Below, piece after piece: positions 34,713-46,000 of a stretch of DNA of 64,000 bases. How positions within the stretch are numbered: the first letter of the stretch is position 1; each line of letters begins with the position of its first letter. Both the position numbers and the translations under genes were made by a program. The notes beneath the pieces are model-generated. The model was not told where the DNA came from, searched no databases, and saw only the letters and a list, made by a program, of their open reading frames with translations. The stretch is from CAYRFF01 sp964436125 (GTDB lineage: Bacteria; Bacteroidota; Bacteroidia; Chitinophagales; Saprospiraceae): assembly GCA_964436125.1 (NCBI GenBank), contig CAYTBT010000005.1, positions 1-64,000 on the forward strand, in the 5' to 3' direction.

Positions 34713-36485
34713 ATGACTTGGGAAGAATATTATGTTCTAGGCGTTATCATCATTGCTGTCTATCTCTTTGTTTCTGAGGTAGTTTCAATTGATATAACGG
34801 CAATTCTCATAACAATTTTATTAATGATATCCGGTGTGGTATCTATTCAGGAAGGTCTTTCCGGCTTCTCCAACCAAGCTGCATTGTCCATACTTTCCCT
34901 CCTTATCCTCAGTGCGGGACTAGAGCGTACCGGTGCAATTAAACGCGGGGTGGAGATCATCGGTAACTATACGGGGAATAAGGTCTGGACAACCTTGCTC
35001 GTGATTATGCCTATCGCGGCATTTCTTTCAGCTTTTGCAAATAATACAGCGATTATCGCAATTTTCCTCCCGGTACTGCTCCAGATTTCAGAAGAAAAAG
35101 GGTTCAGTGCTTCCAAGATTATTTTACCCGTAGCTTATATTGCTATTATAGGAGGCCTCATGACAATTATCGGAACATCAACCAATCTTATCGTGAATGG
35201 TGTTGCTCGAGATATGGGGATTGATCCATTCAGTTTCTTTGAATTTTTTCAGATCTCCGTAATCCTCGTCATTATAGGTATCTTGTATCTTCTCGTGTTT
35301 GGATATCACATTATTCCGCCACGGAGAGAACCCGTAACTGTCGAAAAAGCCTTTAATCTCCAGCGCTATCTCGCCAATGTGCGTTTGCCGAAAGGCTCTA
35401 AATACGTAAGAAACTTTCAGACCTTAAGTGAAGACTTGGCCAAGCTCGGCTTGAACATCATAAGGATTATCTCCAATAAGGGAAACGTTTACCTCAATAT
35501 GAAAGTCAATCGTCTCCTCGGCGAAGATGAAATACTCGTACAGGGGAAACTAGAGGATATTTTAAAGCTAAACGAAAATAAACATCTCCATTTTGTCGGA
35601 AGAAGTAATTTACAAGATTTGAAGCTCAATACGGCTTTTAATCAGATATATGAGGTCGTCATCAGCCCCAATTCTACTCTCATAGGAAAAAATATGCGTG
35701 ACATCAATTTTTATGAGCGGTATGGCGTCGTTCCTCTTGCCTTAAGAAGATCGGAAAAAGAAACGATACAGCCCGAACAAGAACGTTTATTGAAGGTCGG
35801 CGACACGATTGTTCTTGAATCTGAAACAGACCTATCGGAAGTTTCAAGAGCCATGGATGATTTTATTATTATGAACCCTGTCCAGAGCCTTGGCAATCCG
35901 CGGAAACAGATTATATCCATACTTATTGTTATAGGTGTTGTTGCCACAGCAGCAATTAACTTACTTCCGCTGGTGGTGAGTGCCTTGAGTGGAGTGGTCT
36001 TGATGGTTCTCACGGGTTGCCTCGAGACCAATAAAACATATCGAAATATCGACTGGCAGGTTTATTTTCTCATCGCCGGTCTTTTCCCACTCGGATATGC
36101 GATGTCCAATTCGGGATTGGATCAGGAAATTGCACAATATTTTCTCTATGTCACTGATGGGGTCGGTCCCTTCTACATTATATTGGCGATGTTTTTTATG
36201 ACTATTGCCCTGACCAATGTTATGTCCAATAATGCTACTGCGCTTCTTATGTCGCCGATAGCCATCGTTATTGCACAAGAGACTCAACTCCCTGCCCATG
36301 CGCTTCTCCTGGCTGTAATGTTTGGGGCAAGTATGGCATTTTTTACACCATTTGGCTATCATACTTTAACACTGGTTTACGCTCCCGGAAAATACAAATT
36401 CAAAGATTATGTAATCGTAGGTCTGCCGCTTGCTATTCTACTGGGGGGAGTCGGTACATGGCTCATCTATAAAATGTATATCTGA
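34713..36485 (+). CDS. SLC13/DASS-type transporter with two RCK_C domains
   Basis: The 590-aa protein has about 12 membrane helices with the family motifs FANNTAIIAIFLPV, IGGLMTIIGTSTNLIVNG and TNVMSNNATALLMSPIA. In the middle, about residues 205-390, is a soluble part with two TrkA_C/RCK_C-like domains (ISNKGNVYLNMKVNRLLGEDEILVQG and LIGKNMRDINFYERYGV, with GDTIVLES). Such proteins transport sulfate, dicarboxylates or other anions with Na+; the RCK_C domains are probably regulatory. The substrate cannot be told. Monocistronic. Confidence 0.85.
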   Translation: MTWEEYYVLGVIIIAVYLFVSEVVSIDITAILITILLMISGVVSIQEGLSGFSNQAALSILSLLILSAGLERTGAIKRGVEIIGNYTGNKVWTTLLVIMPIAAFLSAFANNTAIIAIFLPVLLQISEEKGFSASKIILPVAYIAIIGGLMTIIGTSTNLIVNGVARDMGIDPFSFFEFFQISVILVIIGILYLLVFGYHIIPPRREPVTVEKAFNLQRYLANVRLPKGSKYVRNFQTLSEDLAKLGLNIIRIISNKGNVYLNMKVNRLLGEDEILVQGKLEDILKLNENKHLHFVGRSNLQDLKLNTAFNQIYEVVISPNSTLIGKNMRDINFYERYGVVPLALRRSEKETIQPEQERLLKVGDTIVLESETDLSEVSRAMDDFIIMNPVQSLGNPRKQIISILIVIGVVATAAINLLPLVVSALSGVVLMVLTGCLETNKTYRNIDWQVYFLIAGLFPLGYAMSNSGLDQEIAQYFLYVTDGVGPFYIILAMFFMTIALTNVMSNNATALLMSPIAIVIAQETQLPAHALLLAVMFGASMAFFTPFGYHTLTLVYAPGKYKFKDYVIVGLPLAILLGGVGTWLIYKMYI

Positions 36486-36714
36486 CAGTCTGCATTCTTC
36501 ATCTACTGTATTCCGGGTTTTAGTTTTATAGGCATAAAGTATATAGGGTATTTCCTTCAGAGGAAAATGACCACGCAACGCTATCATCCATTGTATATGT
36601 AGAAGAGAAAAAGGGAACCAGGTGTTATACCGAAATTTCTAGAGAGCAGTTGTTCAATTTTACATCCATAATAAACTCATATATTAACTGTATCTCTTCT
36701 CGGCAACAAGTTTC

Positions 36715-37107
36715 TTATAAATGACTTGCTATTCGATCAGCAAGGTCTTGAAACTCCTCATTACTGAGCTCAAGAGCTTTCTTGTGAAAGCCGAAGTCGC
36801 TCATTTCATTAATTGGGAGTAGGTGTACATGAACATGTGGTACTTCAAGTCCTACAACAGCCATTCCGATCCGCTCACACTCCACTTCTTTTTCAATTGC
36901 TTGTCCCACTTCCTTGGCATAAAGCATAAGTCCGGAATAGCTTTCATCATCCAGGTCAAATATATAATCCACTTCTTGCTTAGGGATAACAAGTGCATGA
37001 CCGAGAACTCGTGGTTGGATATCGAGGAAAGCCAAAAAATCTTCGTTCTCACCAAGTTTAAAGGAAGGTAATTCACCATTGATAATACGTGTAAATAAAC
37101 TAGCCAT
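36715..37107 (-). CDS. HIT-family nucleotide hydrolase
   Basis: The 130-aa protein has the histidine triad VPHVHVHLLPI and the N-terminal CxxC-less HIT start FTRIINGELPSFKLGENEDFLAFLDIQP. These enzymes hydrolyse nucleotide phosphoramidates or dinucleotides. It lies 12 bp after greA on the same strand, probably cotranscribed. Confidence 0.9.
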   Translation of the reverse strand: MASLFTRIINGELPSFKLGENEDFLAFLDIQPRVLGHALVIPKQEVDYIFDLDDESYSGLMLYAKEVGQAIEKEVECERIGMAVVGLEVPHVHVHLLPINEMSDFGFHKKALELSNEEFQDLADRIASHL

Positions 37108-37119
37108 GCATTTAAGGGT

Positions 37120-37596
37120 TTAATCTATACTGATATCGAGAATTTTAAACTTAATTACACCGGCAGGTGTCTGTACTTCGGCAATTTCACCCACTTTATA
37201 GCCCAGCAAGCCTTTTCCAATCGGAGAAGTAACCGAGATTTTCCCTTGAGAGACATCGGCCTCTGATTCAGAAACAAGTTTATATTCAACTTCTTTCTGC
37301 ACTTTCATATTGAGGAGTTTCACCTTGCACAAGACTCGCACTTCAGAAGTATCGAGGTCTTTTTCATTGAGGATTTCTGCATTAGCAAGAGTTTTCTCCA
37401 GTTCACTTATCTTCATTTCAAGGAAGCCTTGAGCATCCTTTGCTGCATCGTATTCAGCATTCTCAGATAAATCACCCTTGGACCGGGCTTCTGCAATCGC
37501 TTCAGCAATTTCCTTTCTACCTTCTGTTTTCATTGTATGCAGCTCTTTCTTGAGCTTGTCATACCCTTCCTTGGTCATGTAAGAGCGTTGTACCAT
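37120..37596 (-). CDS. greA: transcription elongation factor GreA
   Basis: GreA rescues backtracked RNA polymerase by stimulating transcript cleavage. The 158-aa sequence has the N-terminal coiled coil with the acidic tip (ARSKGDLSENAEYDAAKDAQGFLE) and the C-terminal FKBP-like domain (SVTSPIGKGLLGYKVGEIAEVQTPAG). Length and motifs are standard. It leads a unit with the HIT gene. Confidence 0.95.
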   Translation of the reverse strand: MVQRSYMTKEGYDKLKKELHTMKTEGRKEIAEAIAEARSKGDLSENAEYDAAKDAQGFLEMKISELEKTLANAEILNEKDLDTSEVRVLCKVKLLNMKVQKEVEYKLVSESEADVSQGKISVTSPIGKGLLGYKVGEIAEVQTPAGVIKFKILDISID

Positions 37597-37763
37597 CGTA
37601 AATAATTTTACTTTTCAATAAATATTCTATCTAAAAACAGTTCTTCGTGCTAGTTCTACATTTACTTAGGAATAGGAACTGTCTTCATAAATTCAATCTA
37701 CAGCAGCTTAAGTTTAGCAAGATTGAAAAGGTTCTTAAATGGTTAAATTATATATAAACAAAG

Positions 37764-37790
37764 ACGTTTCTCCGACTGAACAGAGAAACG
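37764..37790 (-). terminator. terminator of the TonB-receptor operon
   Basis: CGTTTCTC and GAGAAACG form an 8-bp stem with a 10-nt loop about 25 bp after the last gene; TCTTTGTTTA follows on the minus strand. Confidence 0.65.
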
Positions 37791-37813
37791 CCTCTTGCTA
37801 TTAGATACCTATT

Positions 37814-38860
37814 TTAGAACGATAATCCTACACCGAAATTGTGTGTACCGTTAAAAATAAGTGTTTGTCTGTATGCATAATTTATAGTCAATCGGGTATC
37901 GGATTCTCTGCTTAAAGGCGCAGAAATCCCGACTCCACCGGCAAATCCTGTATAAACATCTTCTCCACCGGAGTTGGTGATGCCTTGAACTTTAAACTTG
38001 TAAGCTGCGCGGATATAAAAGAGATCTTTATATGCATATTCTACCATAGGGCCTGCTTGGTCTCTCAAGAAGGCATTGGAGGTAAAATTGGCTCCGGCAG
38101 TAAGCCTGTGTACTTCAGCGAGGTAAAAGTCATAGGACAATCCGATATTCAGGGTAAATGGAAGTGTAAAATCCGCACCTCTAGTAAATAGTGTTCTCTC
38201 GATTCCATCGACCTGTGTTATAATAGATAAGCCTTCACCGGAATAATGAGATGCCACACCGATGTTCCTTAAGGAAATCCCGAGCTTGAAGTTATCTTCT
38301 TCACCGGCTACGTACTGAACACCTGTATCAAAACAGAAGAACAATGTACTGATGTCACTTATTCCCTCAGATACAAGTCGTCCAAGAATACCCACAGAAA
38401 CCTTATTCCCAAATGTATGTGAATATCCAATTCCCATATTAAAGAAGGATGGAGAATACATTCTATTAGGATCGTAATCCGGATTGGATACCGTTGTCTT
38501 GGCTATATCGCCAAAATCAAGCATCATTAATGATATTCCTACTGTTCCGTGTTCTCCGGATGGAATTGACAATCCTGCTGCATTTATGCTTATTCCGGCT
38601 CCTGACAGATATCTAGTATGTGCAATTTCCACTTGCATCTTGCGCTGAAAGCTCAATCCTGCAACGTTTAATTGCATAGCGTCAACACCTGAAACAAATG
38701 AGGTATTCATTGAATGTAATCCTGCAGAACGAGCCCATGGATTCATCAATAATTGCGAAGCACCAGCCTCCCCCTGTCTATCGGGATTCCCGGCGTAGAT
38801 GCTGCTGCCTATCAGTAGAGCACCTATTGTAAAAGCAAATATGTGTAGAAATCTCTTCAT
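37814..38860 (-). CDS. PorV/PorQ-family outer-membrane protein
   Basis: The 348-aa protein has a signal peptide (MKRFLHIFAFTIGALLIGSSIYA). The family start GASQLLMNPWARSAGLHSMNTSFVSGVDAMQLNVAGLS follows, then a 14-strand-like barrel ending HNFGVGLSF. PorV is the outer-membrane shuttle that takes T9SS cargo from the translocon to the attachment complex; PorQ is its relative. Here it is the third gene behind a TonB-dependent receptor and a giant secreted protein, suggesting a dedicated partner and not the housekeeping PorV. A direct role in export of that protein is inference. Confidence 0.8.
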   Translation of the reverse strand: MKRFLHIFAFTIGALLIGSSIYAGNPDRQGEAGASQLLMNPWARSAGLHSMNTSFVSGVDAMQLNVAGLSFQRKMQVEIAHTRYLSGAGISINAAGLSIPSGEHGTVGISLMMLDFGDIAKTTVSNPDYDPNRMYSPSFFNMGIGYSHTFGNKVSVGILGRLVSEGISDISTLFFCFDTGVQYVAGEEDNFKLGISLRNIGVASHYSGEGLSIITQVDGIERTLFTRGADFTLPFTLNIGLSYDFYLAEVHRLTAGANFTSNAFLRDQAGPMVEYAYKDLFYIRAAYKFKVQGITNSGGEDVYTGFAGGVGISAPLSRESDTRLTINYAYRQTLIFNGTHNFGVGLSF

Positions 38861-38910
38861 AAAATTATTGTTTAAATAGTAGGGAGCATACGCTCCCTAC
38901 ATATATTTAT

Positions 38911-41900
38911 CTAAAATATTGATGGATCAAATTTCTTATGTATTCCAAACCATTTAATTACTTTCTGCCCTATTCCCGGTGCATCGATATATATCAAATA
39001 TACACCACTTGAAACCGGTATGCCGGCATTATTCCGCATATCCCACTCCACGATTGTGTTATAAAACTCTCTAGGAACTCCGGGATTCCCGTTTATGCTT
39101 CCATCACCCGGATATCGCGGTGCTTGATAAGACTCATTTACTTTATACTCTCGGATGAATTTTCCATCGAGTGAGTAAATGGTTATCGTACATTTCGGTG
39201 GAAGATTGGTGATTTTTACGATATTCTGTGAAGCATCTGTCTCGTATCCGGATAATCCTCTATAAGGATTAGGTACAGCTACAACGTGCTTCAATAAGCT
39301 ATCTACATTGTTATCAGCTACTTCCGTACTCATTGCAGATTTAGGAACCGTAAAGTTAAAGAGTGGATTACCCTTATTATCACCTGTTATGACGTGATTG
39401 GAATATTCATTGTCCACACGAACTGAAATTACCGCTTTATCGGGAATCAGTCCTTCTGCATAGGATGTCAAAGGTGTAGTCGCTGGAATATTCGGTGCAG
39501 CAACCCAAGAGAATGCCGTTCTTAAAATACGGGCGTATCTCGATGGATTATCCTGAACTCTTTCTATCTTACTATAAATTGATTCACAACCATCATAAGT
39601 AGAGTTGCTCACGTATATGAAGTGGGAGGCATTGGAATACCAGAGCAATTTACCCGTAGCGGGATTGGTACCGGCTACTTCAACTCCACCCAATGGGTTC
39701 CACATCATATCAGCTCCTCGGTTCAATTGTTCTGCTGTAAAGCTACCGTCTTTAACAACATCTAGACTATCGTAAGGGAATGAAGAATTAAACATAGAGT
39801 TTTCACCAAACATAATATTCAGTCTTTCACCCGTTTCTACATTAATAGCATATCCCGGGAACCAACCGAATCCTTTACGGGATTCATTGGGATCGACATC
39901 GGCTTTACCATCGCCATCGGCATCTGTTTTCAATACTGATGGAGATTGTCTTATCCCCATATTAGGCGCTCCGCCGACCGGACCTACAGGAATACCTGCA
40001 AAGAGTTTTTCATACCATAAATTATGTGTTTCCAGAACCACGCATCTACTCCACATTGATTTGTCGGAAGTCAATACTATATCCACATTCGGTAAATCCT
40101 TGAGTGTTGCATTGGCAAGCACATTACCCATAGAAGCTTCACCATCTCCATAATATACAGGTAACGCTATAGGGTTGATATTGACTTCATCCGGTGGATT
40201 AGGGCGCGCACTTGTACCCAGAATAAAAGGATAAAAAGGCCCTTGCATAATTGTCTGGCTGAAAGCAGAAGCCGGGTCAAACACCTTGGACGGTGATCCA
40301 GGAACTTCTGTTTTTATCCAATCTGCATAGGTTCCTTCCTGGTAAAATCCAAACCAACCAAGCTTCGATGGATCATTATAAGTAATTGATTCTCCTACTG
40401 CGCCATTTTCCTCCGTTGGATTATCTTCTCCGGGACTTTCAACATTTGTCAAGTTAACACTTATTCCAAATTCACCAGCTACAAATTCACCTACATTAAG
40501 AAGAGTATTCTTTGTCGTAATCGTATCGCCTAACGTATTATTGATAAGGCTATATCTAGCAGTTGATAGATCGAGTTCTCCATCATTCGGATTGTTATCA
40601 AATACTTTCAGCGTGTAATCTCCGGCTTGAATATCAATCGGATTTATAACTTTAAGATTTATCGGACTTGCACCCGGTGCATAAGTAATAGGAGCAGTGC
40701 CATTCCCTTCCAGTATGCCCGGCCTTTCACCTTCGGCTATGTTCAAGAAATTTCCACCGGTTCCTAAACCATCCATTTTAGTTACTTCAAATCCCTGTCC
40801 ATAAACAGCATTCATATCGAGCCATGTGCTCTGATGAGGTATTACCGTATAGACGCCGACATTGCTTCTACCTTCAATATATGGCGTCAACTGTCCATCT
40901 ACAGAGTCTGGATAAGGTGCATAATTATTATATGCATAAGCGACTACCGTGTAATAATACTTGGTATTATTTTTAAGACGCTGGCCTGTAAACTGATCTT
41001 TGGTAATTAAGAAGGATGATCGCAAGCCGGTATTGGGTCCATCGACCTCCAGAGTAGGTATAGCAATTTCTCTTGCAGGATCAGAAGGGTCAGCACTCAC
41101 AGTCCAATTAAATATTTTACTGATTCCATCCTTAATGTCCGATTGAAAAACTAGTCGTGCATTGGACGGGTCCTTACGTCCCGCAGGGGTATTTTCTGAT
41201 GCAAGGCTCTTCAATTGATAAACGCGATATCCCTGGAATTCATACGTAGTATCTACAGGTGTAGGCAGATCAGATACATCCACATCTGTAAGAATATTTT
41301 CCTCATAAGACAGGAACTTATTATTGGACTCAATACTATCATTGGTCAAGACAAAGATCGCTTGTCTATCCAATTCTACAACAGCTACATCCGGTGCATC
41401 CGGACCATCAAGAATATCGAAACAATTATCAAATAATCCCTGTGCTTTATCGTCAGCTTTCAATATCTTGTCCAGTGCAGGTGCCGGATGGTCTACTGAA
41501 GGAACCCATACAACTCCCACAATCAATTCATTCACAACTCCGGGCTTTAAGAAAAATGGCCCTGAAGCCTGTATCGTTCTTCTATCACCGTATTTTATGT
41601 CTGTCTGCGCCATGCTCCAGCCATTTTCTTTATTTGGTGGGTCATAAAAGACATAATCTACTTCCTCTCCACCGGTATTATAACCTGAACCAGATGAAGT
41701 TACACGAGAGCCATCTTTCCATCTTCCAGTAAGGTAGAAGTACACTTGTTGGCCCGTTTCCGGGTCCGTCATACCATCGGGAAAATCACCGATACTTCCG
41801 TTGTTATAATATGTAAAAGAAGACATTCCCAGCTCAACGCCAAATGTATCGAGAGGCCCCCTGAAGTAATCAACACCCACCATAGGGATATTGTCTCCAT

Positions 41901-42996
41901 AAGTCGGTACCGGTTCATTAAATACGACACAAGAAGTACCCGTTGTACCGTCCTGTGCATCTTTATTGTACACGTACATCAAAGATCTTGTCGTATCACT
42001 TCCGATAAAGTCATCTGATGGACAACCTAAATCAGGATCGACCCACATTGCAAAGTAAGTTTGCCCTATACCTGTCTGTGCTTCGTTTATAAGTCTATAT
42101 CGGTAAAAGGTCATGTTATTTAGCTCATCTTGTGTCTTGTAAGCAAATGCTTGCACCTGAACCTCCATCTGGATAGGTGTAGCATTGGTAAACTCATGGA
42201 CACCGCCATTATCATTATAAATCCAGAAATACATTTCGTCCGGAACCATTTCTAGTGCTTTTTCATCCTTGGACGGTGTACAGCCTTCTACCTGGATATA
42301 AGGGAAATCCCCGTGAAGAGGGTTATAATTGGGGTCATTGTCAACATTCCAATAGTATCCGTAATAATCAATATCCTCAGCAAATGATGGCACGTTAAAT
42401 CCATAGCGCTCTGCAAAGAATGGGTTTCCTGCTCCCGGGTAATATTTAACACTAGGAGGTATCATTTCAGCTGTATATGCACTTCCCAGTTCCTTATACA
42501 ATCTGAAGTGCTCGCGGACTTCATCACCAGTAACGCGGAAAAATTGATCCCAGTTATCACAGACTGATTTATCTGTGACACCTTGGTCTGTCAATGGACC
42601 AGGATAATAATCCATACCACGGCCTGTTCTATATGCAACCGCAGCAACCTTCAGGTTTCCATCTACGGAATATCCACCGAGCCACACTGCGCCGGCAAAT
42701 AAAGAAGAAACTTCCAGTTTTCCCGACCCTACCGGTACTTTAGGAACAATATATCGACCATTTTCAAGGTCCCACCAGATATCACCGCCATTTAATAATC
42801 TTGCACGGACATTATTCACTGATAAATCCACTTGCTGGGTAGAATAAAGGCAATCCTCTCTCAATTGTGCAACGCGATTCTTAAAATCTTCGGATTTCCT
42901 GTACTCGCTCACCTTATACGGCGTATAAGCCCAGCTTATTGCGCTTAAACCTATAACTAGTCCTAAGCTTATAAATAGTTTATTTACGATATTCAT
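38911..42996 (-). CDS. giant secreted protein with T9SS/FlgD-like C-terminal tail
   Basis: The 1361-aa protein has a signal peptide (NKLFISLGLVIGLSAISWA) and no membrane segments afterwards. The N-terminal 500 residues are rich in Trp, Tyr and Gly (IWWDLENGRYIVPKVP, GAVWLGGYS). The middle carries fibronectin-like segments (TYEFQGYRVYQLKS, NNTKYYYTVVAYAYN). The end has VPNPYRGLSGYETD, then ITIYSLDGKFIREY and VEWDMRNNAGIPVSSGVYLIYIDAPG, a FlgD-type or T9SS-like sorting tail. I find no catalytic domain. It sits between a TonB-dependent receptor (20 bp upstream) and a PorV-like gene (50 bp downstream). It may be a surface or substrate-binding protein handed over by the PorV-like protein. Confidence 0.7.
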   Translation of the reverse strand: MNIVNKLFISLGLVIGLSAISWAYTPYKVSEYRKSEDFKNRVAQLREDCLYSTQQVDLSVNNVRARLLNGGDIWWDLENGRYIVPKVPVGSGKLEVSSLFAGAVWLGGYSVDGNLKVAAVAYRTGRGMDYYPGPLTDQGVTDKSVCDNWDQFFRVTGDEVREHFRLYKELGSAYTAEMIPPSVKYYPGAGNPFFAERYGFNVPSFAEDIDYYGYYWNVDNDPNYNPLHGDFPYIQVEGCTPSKDEKALEMVPDEMYFWIYNDNGGVHEFTNATPIQMEVQVQAFAYKTQDELNNMTFYRYRLINEAQTGIGQTYFAMWVDPDLGCPSDDFIGSDTTRSLMYVYNKDAQDGTTGTSCVVFNEPVPTYGDNIPMVGVDYFRGPLDTFGVELGMSSFTYYNNGSIGDFPDGMTDPETGQQVYFYLTGRWKDGSRVTSSGSGYNTGGEEVDYVFYDPPNKENGWSMAQTDIKYGDRRTIQASGPFFLKPGVVNELIVGVVWVPSVDHPAPALDKILKADDKAQGLFDNCFDILDGPDAPDVAVVELDRQAIFVLTNDSIESNNKFLSYEENILTDVDVSDLPTPVDTTYEFQGYRVYQLKSLASENTPAGRKDPSNARLVFQSDIKDGISKIFNWTVSADPSDPAREIAIPTLEVDGPNTGLRSSFLITKDQFTGQRLKNNTKYYYTVVAYAYNNYAPYPDSVDGQLTPYIEGRSNVGVYTVIPHQSTWLDMNAVYGQGFEVTKMDGLGTGGNFLNIAEGERPGILEGNGTAPITYAPGASPINLKVINPIDIQAGDYTLKVFDNNPNDGELDLSTARYSLINNTLGDTITTKNTLLNVGEFVAGEFGISVNLTNVESPGEDNPTEENGAVGESITYNDPSKLGWFGFYQEGTYADWIKTEVPGSPSKVFDPASAFSQTIMQGPFYPFILGTSARPNPPDEVNINPIALPVYYGDGEASMGNVLANATLKDLPNVDIVLTSDKSMWSRCVVLETHNLWYEKLFAGIPVGPVGGAPNMGIRQSPSVLKTDADGDGKADVDPNESRKGFGWFPGYAINVETGERLNIMFGENSMFNSSFPYDSLDVVKDGSFTAEQLNRGADMMWNPLGGVEVAGTNPATGKLLWYSNASHFIYVSNSTYDGCESIYSKIERVQDNPSRYARILRTAFSWVAAPNIPATTPLTSYAEGLIPDKAVISVRVDNEYSNHVITGDNKGNPLFNFTVPKSAMSTEVADNNVDSLLKHVVAVPNPYRGLSGYETDASQNIVKITNLPPKCTITIYSLDGKFIREYKVNESYQAPRYPGDGSINGNPGVPREFYNTIVEWDMRNNAGIPVSSGVYLIYIDAPGIGQKVIKWFGIHKKFDPSIF

Positions 42997-43015
42997 AATT
43001 TAATTTATTTTTCTA

Positions 43016-46000
43016 TTAGAATTGGAAGATTGCACCTATATACATACGTCTAGGTAATGAATAAAACCCTTGCGCTAGCAATCCCCAATTGTAAAAGTCA
43101 AGATACGCATCTAAATTTGCTGCCATATTCTGGCGTGTCGCTATCGTACTCTCAAGTGTCTGCTGTCCAAGATTGGATGACAAGAATCCATCATCAGATG
43201 GTGAGCCTGTATATGGATATACTCCGAGAATGCTCTTTGTATTAAATACATTCAACACCCTGAAATAGATATTCAAATACAATGGACGACGAGCATCTTC
43301 CGATGTTAACCGAATATTTTTATCTATCCTTAAATCAACATTGTAGTTCCACGGAAGTCTAGCTCCGTTGATACTCCCCTTAGTTCCTGCACCTCCATAT
43401 TGTGTCGGTCCTTGTGCTGCTGAATACGGCCGTCCTGAAGCGGCAATAAACTGTACGTTCAAGCCGGTATTTGCCAAGATGTCAACTCCTCCAATACGCG
43501 GTCCATTATATTGTTTTCCACTTGAGTATCGATAATCGGCATTGACAACTACTCTGTGCCGCTCATCAAAATTCAGCGGGAACAAAGTTCTTATATTTCC
43601 TCTGATAAGTAAACCTGCTTGAGAATCGGCATTTGATCCTGTACCATTGGCAAACTGTAGGGTGTAGTTAATATTGGCTCTGAAATTCCCTGTACGTCTC
43701 AAGTCATACTTCACTGTAAACCCGTAAACTGTTCCGAAGTCAAGGTTACTATATGTATCATATCTATTCACACCGGGCACATACAGAATTCTTCTCTGTT
43801 GTATCAAGTCTCTCATCTCCTTGTAGTAAGCACCTACTTTCAAGGCAGATGAATTGGTCAATTTCTGCTGGAATCCTACCTCGTAGTCAATCGTCTTCAC
43901 TGGTTTCAATGCAGGGTTGTTCAATGGAACGCGATTGGGTTGATCCATATAGAAATAAGACAGTGGAGAAACATAAGAATTACCAAATGGCGGCCTCTGG
44001 GTTAAGATATCGTAATGTGCAAAGAAATTGGCCTCATCGGATATCGGGAAGGAGAAAGCTAGTCGTGGCATTACGTTAATCTGCGTCTCATAATCTTTAA
44101 AGGTTCTATTAAATGCCGTGCTGACAAATTCCTTGTCGTTAATATCTACATCAGAATAACGCTTACCGAAGACCGGCTGTCCGCCCCATAATTGAGCGCC
44201 ACTATTCAACTGGGTACCCTTGGCGTCATACCAGATATCGCCATGACGGTATCCATAAGGTACTTGCCCCTCTGCATTTTTCAGATAAACAAGGAAGTCA
44301 TCCCCTACACTTGTCGGACGTGTCAAGTCCGGGTTATTTTTAAAGAAATCTTCAGCTGTCATTAACTGATATAAGGACTTAGGGTCTCGTAAAACCTTCG
44401 TATTGGCATCATAGACGTCAACCCTGACCCCCACACGGAAAATCAAGTCCTTGAATGAAAATTTGTCTTGAATATATCCGGCGATATAGGTCGGCTTAAA
44501 TGGTGCTACTACAAAATCTTGCTCACCATCCCCATCACTATCTCTGAAGAAATCTTCAAAGGAAACTCCTTTTACTTTATTTCCCAGGTAGTCATAGCCA
44601 AAATATCCAAGGTCACCTTTATCCGTTAATTCACGAGGAGCAAATAAGTCCAGAGTTAATGCATCCGGATCAATCGCTTGAGAATTAACAAAGTCTCGTA
44701 TTCCTTTATTGGGGAATAAGCGTTCTCTTACTTTCACAAAGAAGCCATTGCCCAGACTGTCCTCGTTCACTAGATTGGGATAAATGTACACTTGCTGTGT
44801 CTCTCCAAATGCAGTAAATTCTGTAGAATCAATCGGGGCCATCCCGTAATCAACACCGATAATATTTGCATTGGCGAGCTGTTCAGCTCTGAGCCACAGT
44901 TGACTTGGGTTCAAGACATATTGTCTATATACGCGTTGTTCATAAACCCCACCAAACTGGATATTGTGGCGTCCGTGTTCTGAACCTCCCGGATACAAGT
45001 CAAAGGAAACGCTGAATTTTCCCGTATATAAATCTCTTTCAAACTTGGAGTATCTATTATACACCGCACCTACATTGGAGTAGATGTCCCACATATTGTT
45101 GGCAAAGCTCAATATCATTCCATTTCGAGCAATAACATTGGTTGATTTTACCTCATCGAGAATATCATTGTATCGTGCAAGGATAGGATTGATATTCATA
45201 TTAGGCACGTAGTAATTTTCTCCATCTTCTATTGTCGTACCAAATTGTTTCACCCATATTCCGACCGTAGTATCAAATGGTGAAGCGAAGAATGTACCAC
45301 CGGGTACTTCTGTATCAAAGCTCGTTGCATTGGGGACTATCTGAACATTAGGTGTAAAGGTTGTATTAAATTTACCTATATACCCATAGCGACCAAAGTG
45401 TGTTCCGTGAATAAGATCTTGATCGCCCCCTGTTCTTTTCTGGAAACCTCCTTGTAAGGTTACGACTGTATTCCGGATAAATCCAGCTGATTTATCTTCC
45501 TCATCTGTTGCATAGTCACCACCACCTATACGATAGCGCAATCGGCCATTAAAACGGTAACTCTTACTTAATGAATAAGGATTCCTTACGTAATTAACTA
45601 GCGTCCATCCTCCTGGAGTAAACCTGTCTTTCAAGTCATAATAAGAACCTGTCAATTGAAAATCCACAGCATCACTGAATCGGACATCGAGCTTGGCAAA
45701 TACGTTCACCTGTCTCTCATCCTCATTCTTCCGTGCCTTATAGAGATCGACTGCAGCGAGATTGGAGCCGGGTGTTCCGACGTCTCTTAATGCTTCACCC
45801 ATTGTATGTCTTATCCCGCGAGAGATTGTCAATGGGTTCTTATGCAAGTAATCAATTGCTTCTTGTGAAGCATAATATTCTCCAAATGCACGTGGAAAAT
45901 CATCCTCTCGATAACGATATTGTCCTCCTATTCTGAAACCGAGGATCGACTTCCCATCTTTCTTCCATATCGGCCCTGATAAACTTGCGTTTACCAGATT

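Noticed and set aside
35030..35041. GCTTTTGCAAAT as a further copy of the 12-bp motif
   Set aside because: It lacks the CG core, which is invariant in the 14 exact sites; counted only as a near match. Similar partial sites near 5607, 11291, 25013 and 62583 were also left out.
35961..36362. 133-codon minus-strand frame inside the SLC13 gene
   Set aside because: Fully antisense to conserved transporter motifs.
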